Positions 1 to 5,023 of a DNA stretch of 7,415 nt are shown piece after piece. Position 1 is the first letter of the stretch; each line of letters starts with the position of its first letter. The notes below the pieces were generated by a model that saw nothing but the letters and a program-made list of their open reading frames with translations, was not told the origin of the DNA and searched no databases. The translations under genes were made by a program, and so were the position numbers. Source of the stretch: Faecousia sp. (GTDB taxonomy: Bacteria > Bacillota > Clostridia > Oscillospirales > Oscillospiraceae); the NCBI GenBank assembly GCA_029258495.1, contig JARHYV010000216.1, positions 1-7,415 on the forward strand, written 5' to 3'.

Positions 1-99
1 TATGTGGTTTTCTTTAATGAGCAGCGTCCGGCATATTCCCTCAACTACCTGACGCCAAAGCAATACCGTGAGACCTACGGAGGTGTTGCGACCGTCTAA
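1..99 (+). CDS. IS3-family transposase (OrfB), C-terminal end only
   Basis: This is the last 32 codons of a reading frame that enters from the left edge and stops at TAA (97-99). The residues include FFNEQRPAYSLNYLTPKQYR, which matches the typical tail of the integrase (rve) domain of IS3-family OrfB transposases, where a pattern like YN..RPH.sLgy.TP..yr closes the protein. OrfB carries the DDE catalytic triad and cuts and joins the element ends. Of that triad, the final Glu should lie upstream, outside the window. Because the sequence is cut by the window edge, it is not possible to say whether the transposase is intact. It is on the opposite strand to all other genes here, converging on them, as expected for an independent mobile insertion. 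The family assignment rests on a short tail only. Confidence 0.72.
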   Translation, partial: YVVFFNEQRPAYSLNYLTPKQYRETYGGVATV

Positions 100-130
100 A
101 ATATTTGCGGAGTCATTACCGAAAAAGAAA

Positions 131-161
131 ATTTAGTGTCCAGTTTTTATTGACTAGTGCA
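131..161 (+). mobile_element. Probable right terminal end of the IS3-family element
   Basis: About 35-60 bases after the transposase stop there is a stretch with GTGTCCAGTTTTTATTGACT followed by AGTGCA. A TGTCCA box just downstream of OrfB and a terminus ending in CA are common in right inverted repeats of IS3-family elements. I place the element boundary at about 161. The left end, its inverted repeat and the short target duplication are outside the window, so the boundary is an estimate. Confidence 0.5.
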
Positions 162-181
162 CCTCCACCGCCTGTTGGAGG
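162..181. repeat. Short hairpin next to the IS end
   Basis: CCTCCA (162-167) and TGGAGG (176-181) form a 6-bp stem with an 8-base loop immediately outside the proposed IS end. There is no T run beside it. It is too short to assign a role. No gene is visible between the transposase stop (99) and the transketolase stop (281); this stretch holds only the IS end, this hairpin and the larger inverted repeat. Confidence 0.3.
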
Positions 182-218
182 AACAGAAATAGCTGCCCTT
201 AGCACCCACATACAGATG

Positions 219-261
219 CGGAGGGTATCGAAATTCAAATTTCGATACCCTCCGTTCTTTT
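219..261 (+). terminator. Perfect inverted repeat with plus-strand T run; probable terminator
   Basis: Bases 219-235 and 238-254 are exact reverse complements (17-bp arms, two-base centre), giving a realistic stem of 15 bp with loop TTCAAA. It is followed on the plus strand by TTCTTTT (255-261). It therefore reads best as a terminator for rightward transcription (from the IS side). For the leftward transketolase transcript the hairpin lies about 27 bases past the stop codon, the usual distance for a terminator, but the sequence after it (CATCTGTATG) is poor in T. It may act in both directions or only stabilise the 3' end of the operon RNA. Confidence 0.65.
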
Positions 262-280
262 ATCATGGATGTGCTTTATC

Positions 281-1216
281 TTAGCACAAATCCCTTGCAA
301 CCTGAACAATGTGTTCTGCCGACAGACCAAACTGTTTCAACAAGGCAGCCGCCGGTCCGGAATGACCAAATTCATCATTGACACCGATCCGTTCCACTCT
401 AGTTGGATGCTTTTGGGCAAGTAGAGCGCAGACCGCCTCACCCAGACCGCCAATAACCGAATGCTCATCGCATGTAATGATCTTTCCGCACTTTTTCGCA
501 GCTGTCAGCACAAGCTCTTCATCCAAAGGCTTGATAGTTGCCATGTTGATGACCATCGCATCAATCCCCGCCTGCTCCAGCATCTTTGATGCCTCCAGTG
601 CCTCATACACCAGCAGACCATTTGCGATAATGGCTACATCCTTCCCATCCCGAATCAACTCCCCCTTTCCGATCCGGAACTGATAGTCCTCCGGATGGAT
701 CACAGGGACTGCGGCTCGACCAAATCGCATATACACCGGTCCATTATGTTCATAAGCGGCACGAACCATAGCTTTTGCCTCTACATCGTCTGCCGGACTC
801 ATGACCACCATACCAGGAATGGATCGCATCAATGCAAAATCCTCGCAGCACTGATGGCTCGCACCATCCTCACCAACGGAGATTCCGCCGTGGGTGGCTC
901 CGATCTTCACATTCAAGTGGGGATAGCCAATGGAGTTGCGGACCTGCTCAAAAGCTCTGCCTGCCGCAAACATTGCAAACGATGACGCAAACGGAACCAG
1001 TCCTGCGGTGGACATACCGGCGGCAACGCAGATCATATTGGCCTCTGCAATACCGCAGTCAAAATGCCGCTGAGGGAACGCCTTCTGAAAGGTTGCCGTC
1101 TTGGTCGCTCCTGCCAAATCAGCATCCAGAACCACCAGATCTTCATGCTCTTCACCCAGTTCTGCCAGTGCCTTGCCATAGCTTTCGCGGGTTGCGATCT
1201 TCTTACACTCAGCCAT
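281..1216 (-). CDS. Transketolase, C-terminal subunit
   Basis: A 311-residue protein corresponding to the second half of transketolase: pyrimidine-binding domain, then the C-terminal transketolase domain. With a separate N-terminal partner it transfers two-carbon ketol units between sugar phosphates (for example from xylulose-5-phosphate) using thiamine diphosphate in the cytoplasm. FDCGIAEAN (residues 52-60) holds the Glu (E58) expected to activate the cofactor's pyrimidine ring. GEDGASHQ (115-122) is the conserved loop seen as GEDGpTHQ in transketolases. The start is ATG at 1216, preceded by GGAGAGGAAG (1221-1230); an upstream in-frame start at 1240 would fall across that ribosome site. It overlaps the N-terminal subunit gene by 8 bp, implying coupled translation in equal amounts. 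A specialised split transketolase for another sugar phosphate (as in AptAB for apulose-4-phosphate) cannot be excluded. Confidence 0.93.
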   Translation of the reverse strand: MAECKKIATRESYGKALAELGEEHEDLVVLDADLAGATKTATFQKAFPQRHFDCGIAEANMICVAAGMSTAGLVPFASSFAMFAAGRAFEQVRNSIGYPHLNVKIGATHGGISVGEDGASHQCCEDFALMRSIPGMVVMSPADDVEAKAMVRAAYEHNGPVYMRFGRAAVPVIHPEDYQFRIGKGELIRDGKDVAIIANGLLVYEALEASKMLEQAGIDAMVINMATIKPLDEELVLTAAKKCGKIITCDEHSVIGGLGEAVCALLAQKHPTRVERIGVNDEFGHSGPAAALLKQFGLSAEHIVQVARDLC

Positions 1217-2063
1217 TGTTCTTCCTCTCCAATCCAGCAAGAATTCCCTTTAGTTCCTTCATTGCCTGCTCGTATTGCTCATCATTTGGTGCCTTGCCAT
1301 GCCAGTCGGCATCATTTTCCATGAAGGACACATCCTTGCCCTTGATGGTTCTCATAACAATCGCAGTGGGCTGTCCCTTGGTCGCACGAGCAATGTCCAT
1401 TGCCTGTTCGATCTGATCGAAGTCATGACCGTCGATGGTTACCACGCGGAAACCGAAGGACTCCAGTTTCTGCGCAATGGGGTACGGACTCATAACATCG
1501 GCAACATTGCCGTCAATTTGCAGACCATTGTTGTCCACGATTGCACAGAAATTGTCCAGCTTATAGTGTGCCGCAAACATGCATGCCTCCCAGACCTGTC
1601 CTTCCTGGATCTCTCCATCCCCTAGCAGAGTATAGACTCGATAGTCCTTGCCCAAGGTTTTGCCTGCAAGTGCCATGCCTGCTGCACAGGAGATCCCCTG
1701 TCCCAGCGAGCCTGTAGACATATCCACACCGGGAACGGTGTTCATATTGGGATGTCCCTGCAAATAGCTGTCCAGATGCCGCAGGGTAGGCAGATCCTCC
1801 GTGGGGAAGAATCCCCGCAGCGCCAGCACGGAATACAGCCCAGGTGCGGTATGCCCTTTGCTGAGGACGAACCGATCCCGCTGCTCCCATTTGGGATTGC
1901 CGGGGTCTATATTCAGTTCCCTGAAATACAGATAGGCAAACAAATCAGCCGCAGACAGACTTCCGCCCGGATGTCCGGCTTTTGCTCCATGCGTGGAGGC
2001 GATCACGCCCATGCGAACCTTGCAGGCAGCGATCTTTAATTCCAACTTTTCCCTTTCTGTCAT
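1209..2063 (-). CDS. Transketolase, N-terminal subunit
   Basis: A 284-residue protein that is the thiamine-diphosphate pyrophosphate-binding half of transketolase. Visible motifs are AGHPGGSLS (residues 29-37), where the His contacts cofactor or substrate; SKGHTAPGLY (68-77); MSTGSLGQGIS (115-125); and the metal and cofactor motif GDGE (148-151) ending in NN (178-179), which binds the divalent ion. The length is typical of the split transketolase subunits common in Firmicutes and archaea; single-chain enzymes are about 630-670 residues. The start is ATG at 2063, chosen because AAGGAG lies 7 bases upstream (2071-2076) and because MTEREKLELKIAACKV matches the usual first helix. The frame stays open further upstream to 2168, overlapping the phosphatase gene, but with no ribosome site. 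In the cluster it would supply the link from pentose phosphate to central metabolism. Confidence 0.94.
   Translation of the reverse strand: MTEREKLELKIAACKVRMGVIASTHGAKAGHPGGSLSAADLFAYLYFRELNIDPGNPKWEQRDRFVLSKGHTAPGLYSVLALRGFFPTEDLPTLRHLDSYLQGHPNMNTVPGVDMSTGSLGQGISCAAGMALAGKTLGKDYRVYTLLGDGEIQEGQVWEACMFAAHYKLDNFCAIVDNNGLQIDGNVADVMSPYPIAQKLESFGFRVVTIDGHDFDQIEQAMDIARATKGQPTAIVMRTIKGKDVSFMENDADWHGKAPNDEQYEQAMKELKGILAGLERKNNG
1221..1230 (-). promoter_or_regulatory. Ribosome binding site of transketolase C-subunit
   Basis: GGAGAGGAAG on the minus strand, just before the ATG at 1216 and inside the last codons of the N-subunit gene. It supports the 1216 start and argues that the two subunits are separately initiated, rather than one gene broken by a frameshift. 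Confidence 0.75.
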
Positions 2064-2070
2064 ATCAAAT

Positions 2071-2076
2071 CTCCTT
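2071..2076 (-). promoter_or_regulatory. Ribosome binding site of transketolase N-subunit
   Basis: AAGGAG on the minus strand, 7 bases before the ATG at 2063. It decides the start in a frame that is open for another 35 codons upstream. Confidence 0.85.
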
Positions 2077-2136
2077 TGCATTGCATCCAAAATTTTTTCC
2101 AGACCGGTGCAGTTCATCACCACAGCAAGCACATCG

Positions 2137-2979
2137 TCAGCGCTGCTCCGGTCGATCCGATCGTTCAAAATACCACTCGATCACCTGTGCCACGCCATCG
2201 TGGTTGTTATCTCGTGTAGTGACGGCATCCGCCGCAGCCTTCACCTCCTGTACCGCGTTGCACATCGCCACGCCGATGCCGGCTGCCTGAAGCATTGGGA
2301 TATCATTCTGTGCGTCTCCCACTGCTACCGCATCAGCGGTGGAGACCTCCAGCTGTTGACACAGCATCCGAACCGCCTCCCCCTTGCTGATGCCCTTGGG
2401 GACGATCTCCAGATAGGCGTCACAGGAAAAGAAAGCGTCCAGCCGATCAGGGTATTGGGTTTGGATCTGAGACTGGAGCTGCTTTAATTTTATCTGGCTG
2501 TCCCAGTCGATGGCAAGGCACTTCACAGGGTTCCGATGAAGATCCCGTCGGATATCCTCCAGCACCCGATACCCCATTTCCGTTGCCCTGCTGTATCGCT
2601 CCAGTGCCTCATCACAGCCGCACTGCTCCACCAGGATCTCTTTGTCATCATAAGTCTGGATATGCAGCCCAAGCTTGCCGGCAAGTTGGAAGATATGTGC
2701 CGCGTCCTCACAGGAAATGGTTCTGGAATAGATTTCCCGTCTGCTGCTCCAATCATATATCAAACCGCCGTTGCAGGCAATCAGATAGCATCCGGGGCGA
2801 TCCAGCTGAAGGAGCCGTGCCTGCCTGAGTGCACTGGGCAGCGGTCTTCCCGTGGTGATGATCACACGATGACCGTGACTCAGTATCCGTTTTAAGGCAT
2901 CACGGTTCCCCTGTGTAATATGCTTGGAATCATCCAGAAGCGTTCCATCCAGATCCAAAAACAGCATTTTTTTATCCAT
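2137..2979 (-). CDS. Cof-type HAD-superfamily sugar-phosphate phosphatase
   Basis: A 280-residue haloacid-dehalogenase-superfamily hydrolase of the Cof (IIB cap) type. These cytoplasmic Mg-dependent enzymes remove phosphate from small sugar phosphates or cofactors through an aspartyl-phosphate intermediate. The nucleophile and acid/base pair are in LDLDGTLL (D9 and D11); motif II is ITTGRP (T42/T43 region); ACNGG (68-72) is a typical Cof feature at the cap junction; K199 in PKGISKG is motif III; GDAQND (221-226) is motif IV with the metal ligands. Length is normal for the family. The start ATG at 2979 lies 8 bases after the regulator's stop, with GAGGG overlapping that stop, so the two are probably translationally coupled. 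The substrate cannot be read from the sequence. Placement between a sugar regulator and transketolase suggests an intermediate of this pathway or a damaged by-product. Confidence 0.9.
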   Translation of the reverse strand: MDKKMLFLDLDGTLLDDSKHITQGNRDALKRILSHGHRVIITTGRPLPSALRQARLLQLDRPGCYLIACNGGLIYDWSSRREIYSRTISCEDAAHIFQLAGKLGLHIQTYDDKEILVEQCGCDEALERYSRATEMGYRVLEDIRRDLHRNPVKCLAIDWDSQIKLKQLQSQIQTQYPDRLDAFFSCDAYLEIVPKGISKGEAVRMLCQQLEVSTADAVAVGDAQNDIPMLQAAGIGVAMCNAVQEVKAAADAVTTRDNNHDGVAQVIEWYFERSDRPEQR

Positions 2980-2987
2980 ATCATCCC

Positions 2988-3776
2988 TCAGAAATTCACA
3001 TCATTCAATCCAACCTGGCAAACCTCAATCCCCCTGTCACGCAAGGATTCCACCGCATAGGGATCTGCTTTTTCATCGGTAATCAAGATCACCTTTCGTT
3101 CATAAACGCAGCTTCCGTAATGGGTAGGCTGCTGATCGTCGGTTGCAATCTTGGTGTGATCGGCAAGGATGTACACATCCTTGGTCGTTCTGGCGATCAT
3201 CGCCTCGTTGATCCCGATTTCCATGGGAATATTATAGCTGAATTCCCCCCGAGGTGTGACACCGGTGCAGCCGATAAAGGTCTTATCCGCTGTTGCATCC
3301 AGCAGGCATCGCATAACCGTATCTCCCACCATGATATGACGGCGAAGCTCTCCTCCGGTCAATGTCACCGTGACACGCTGCTCACATTCCAGATCCACAA
3401 CCTTACCATTGTTTGTAATCACATGGACATTTTGTGCCGCCATATGATCCAGAAGCCCCAATGCACACCGGCTGCCATTGATGAAAATGGTATCCCCGTT
3501 ACTGACCTTTGTCGCAGCATAGCGGCTCAGCAGCCGTCTGTACAGGATCAGCTCCTCTTCCGGTGTCATGCACTGGTACGCCGGATTGATCTGTGCTCCT
3601 CCATGAAACCGTCTAATCATATGACGATCTTCCAGATACTGTAGATCCCGCCGAACGGTCATGGTGGACAGATCAAATATCTGTGCCAGTTCCTCCACCT
3701 TGACCGACTCATATTTTCGGATCATCTTCAAGATTTCCGATCTGCGATTCTCAACAAAAATGTGTTCGCGCTTCAT
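2988..3776 (-). CDS. DeoR/GlpR-family transcriptional regulator, probable regulator of this cluster
   Basis: A 262-residue DeoR-family protein. The N-terminal winged helix-turn-helix covers roughly residues 10-60, with the family signature VEELAQIFDLSTMTVRRDL (about 27-45), and it is followed by RFHGGA. The rest is the DeoRC sugar-phosphate-sensing domain, with typical blocks INGSR, VITNNGKVV, LTGGELRR, DKTFIGCTGV and ADHTKI. Family members usually repress sugar operons and release DNA when a phosphorylated sugar binds. E. coli UlaR, which responds to L-ascorbate-6-phosphate, is in this family, so a similar role here is a reasonable inference. The start is uncertain: ATG at 3776 has AAGGAG only 3 bases before it and GGAGAGG 12 bases before it; a TTG at 3797 would add 7 residues but has no ribosome site. 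It lies 33 bases after the HAD gene. No operator could be identified, as the main promoter is outside the window. Confidence 0.9.
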   Translation of the reverse strand: MKREHIFVENRRSEILKMIRKYESVKVEELAQIFDLSTMTVRRDLQYLEDRHMIRRFHGGAQINPAYQCMTPEEELILYRRLLSRYAATKVSNGDTIFINGSRCALGLLDHMAAQNVHVITNNGKVVDLECEQRVTVTLTGGELRRHIMVGDTVMRCLLDATADKTFIGCTGVTPRGEFSYNIPMEIGINEAMIARTTKDVYILADHTKIATDDQQPTHYGSCVYERKVILITDEKADPYAVESLRDRGIEVCQVGLNDVNF

Positions 3777-3809
3777 TGACTCCTTGTTCCTCTCCAAAAT
3801 TCAGGGGGA

Positions 3810-4499
3810 TCAAACCAGAACCAGCTTCAAAAGTTGGTCAAAATGACTGATTCGGGCAAATTCAGAGTGTCCCTGTACAGCCTCGTCGTCTGTACAATAC
3901 CAGACCGCCTGCATCCCAGCGTTCCTTGCCCCCATAATATCATTTTTCAGATTGTCCCCCACATACAGGCATTGTTCCGCCGGCACCCCAGCCTTGCAGG
4001 CACAGTGTGCAAAGAGCCTTGGCGAGGGTTTTTCCGCTTGGGTCTCTTCACTGCTTACAACAAAGTCGAAATATTGCAGCAGGTGCAGTGCCTCCAGCTT
4101 TTTGAGCTGGTAATCAATGGTCATATTGGTGCCAATACCCAAGATGCAGCCTCCAGCCTTCAGTGCCGTAAGACAATCCGAAATTCCGGGAGACGGTTTC
4201 GCCGCCGCAATGAGCGTACCCCAGTACAGCTCACTCATAGGCAGTGCATGTTCCAGTCCCAGACCGTTTTCCTCCAGCAGAACCTGATAGCGAAGCAGCC
4301 TGTCATGCATTGCAGCACAGGCTCCTCCCAGTCGCCGCATAAGGATCTCCGCCGCCGCATCATGGCAGGCAGCAAACTGCTGGGCATCCATGCTGAAGCT
4401 TCGCTGTGCATACTCACACAGGGCATTCCAAGCCTGTTTATGACAATTATCATAGCTGTAAAGCGTATTGTCAATATCAAATATAACCGCACGAATCAT
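3810..4499 (-). CDS. HAD-superfamily phosphatase, YjjG-like (subfamily IA)
   Basis: A 229-residue HAD hydrolase with a helical cap inserted after motif I. IFDIDNTLYS (residues 6-15) gives nucleophile D8 and acid/base D10; DIDNT rather than DLDGT is common in YjjG-like and related pyrimidine-nucleotidase-type members. GIGTN (121-125) supplies T124 of motif II, K157 in EKPSP is motif III, and VGDNLKND (180-187) is motif IV with D182 and D187. It is expected to be a soluble Mg-dependent phosphatase of small phosphorylated metabolites, such as nucleotides, sugar phosphates or other metabolites. It is the first gene after the terminator that follows IIB, with a weak GGGAG ribosome site before ATG 4499. 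It is unrelated in subfamily to the Cof-type phosphatase two genes downstream, so the pair is not a simple duplication. Its substrate is unknown. Confidence 0.88.
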   Translation of the reverse strand: MIRAVIFDIDNTLYSYDNCHKQAWNALCEYAQRSFSMDAQQFAACHDAAAEILMRRLGGACAAMHDRLLRYQVLLEENGLGLEHALPMSELYWGTLIAAAKPSPGISDCLTALKAGGCILGIGTNMTIDYQLKKLEALHLLQYFDFVVSSEETQAEKPSPRLFAHCACKAGVPAEQCLYVGDNLKNDIMGARNAGMQAVWYCTDDEAVQGHSEFARISHFDQLLKLVLV

Positions 4500-4528
4500 T
4501 TTCTCGCTCCCAATACATATCCATGTAC

Positions 4529-4576
4529 AAAAAAATCCGGGAATCGATCTTTTTCCAAAAGGTTCCCGGATTTTTA
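4529..4576 (-). terminator. Rho-independent terminator after the PTS IIB gene
   Basis: Read leftward, AAAAATCCGGGAA (4563-4575) pairs with TTCCCGGATTTTT (4531-4543), and the T run continues to seven (4529-4535). The GC-rich core is TCCGGGAA/TTCCCGGA; the 19-base loop can itself fold weakly. It lies 16 bases past the IIB stop and 30 bases before the HAD gene. A T run is also present on the other strand (4571-4575), so it could stop transcription both ways. It should separate the PTS genes from the regulator/transketolase genes at least in part. I see no convincing promoter in the short gap behind it. Confidence 0.85.
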
Positions 4577-4591
4577 TGTGTCAGTCAGGAC

Positions 4592-4900
4592 TCAATCCAC
4601 CAGACCTGCATCCCGCAGTGCCTGTTCCATTTCCGTCACAGACATGATATTTTTCAGTCCAAGAACCTTGGTGCCTTTTTCCTCTGCCGCCTTAAACATG
4701 CTGGCGAAATTCCGAGCACAGAAAACAACATCATAGGAAGATGCACAGGACTTCCCCTCTGACAGGGCACAGTGATGGATCTTACCGGGCTTGATGCCCA
4801 GCTTAGTCAGCACCTTCTGCATGGTCATCTTCATCATCAGGGAAGAGCCGGCACCATTGGCACAGCATACCAAAAAAGACTTGTTATCCAAAGTAGCCAT
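4592..4900 (-). CDS. ulaB: PTS ascorbate-type IIB component
   Basis: A 102-residue soluble IIB protein of the L-ascorbate (L-Asc) PTS family. It takes phosphate from IIA on a cysteine and passes it to the sugar bound by the IIC permease at the inner face of the membrane. The phosphorylation loop is VCCANGAGSSLMM (residues 11-23); by comparison with CGNGxGSS in E. coli UlaB the active residue is C13. Later conserved-looking parts are CALSEG (44-49) and the LGLKNIMS block near 80-87. Length equals that of E. coli UlaB (about 100). AAGGAG stands about 9 bases before ATG 4900. A 123-base gap with two hairpins separates it from the IIC gene, and a strong terminator follows it. The doubled Cys (C12-C13) is unusual against E. 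coli but C12 is not expected to be catalytic. Confidence 0.92.
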   Translation of the reverse strand: MATLDNKSFLVCCANGAGSSLMMKMTMQKVLTKLGIKPGKIHHCALSEGKSCASSYDVVFCARNFASMFKAAEEKGTKVLGLKNIMSVTEMEQALRDAGLVD

Positions 4901-4948
4901 TGTTAAAATCTCCTTTTCCGATTCATTTAATTAGATGTATGTTTACCC

Positions 4949-5008
4949 GACGGGCTTTCCCCGTCTCTGTGAGCGGGCAGATCCAGCTTCTGCAGGATTT
5001 GCCCGCTC
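4949..5008 (-). repeat. Two tandem RNA hairpins between the IIC and IIB genes
   Basis: The first, nearer the IIC stop, pairs 4971-4984 with 4995-5008: 14 bp with one G-T pair, core GAGCGGGCA/TGCCCGCTC (with one GU further in), and a 10-base loop. The second pairs GACGGG (4949-4954) with CCCGTC (4960-4965) around a 5-base loop. Neither is followed by a T run in the direction of transcription, so they are not ordinary terminators. They may protect the 3' end of the upstream message or mark a processing site, which would change the IIB to IIC ratio. This gap (4901-5023) holds no gene. Confidence 0.6.
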
Positions 5009-5023
5009 TCGTTGGGCTGTTGC

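Noticed and set aside
162..280. Small gene or RNA between the IS and the operon
   Set aside because: No open frame with a ribosome site was found; only two inverted repeats are visible.
270..288. TGTGCT/AGCACA hairpin over the transketolase C-subunit stop codon
   Set aside because: The stem is only 6 bp with a 7-base loop and lies partly in coding sequence; chance is a sufficient explanation.
832..1416. A 194-codon open frame on the plus strand
   Set aside because: It is antisense to both transketolase genes, rich in Ser, Pro and Arg/Gln, with no family resemblance or ribosome site of note.
281..2063. One transketolase gene broken by a frameshift
   Set aside because: The second half has its own ribosome site and ATG, both parts have the normal lengths of split subunits, and all motifs are intact; two-gene transketolases are common in Firmicutes.
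281..2063. 1-deoxyxylulose-5-phosphate synthase or pyruvate dehydrogenase E1 instead of transketolase
   Set aside because: The GEDGASHQ loop, MSTGSLGQG and GDGEIQEG arrangement and the subunit sizes fit split transketolase better.
3834..4736. A 300-codon open frame on the plus strand
   Set aside because: It lies opposite the HAD and IIB genes and runs through the terminator; the protein has no recognisable motif, while both minus-strand genes have full catalytic motifs. It is a shadow frame.
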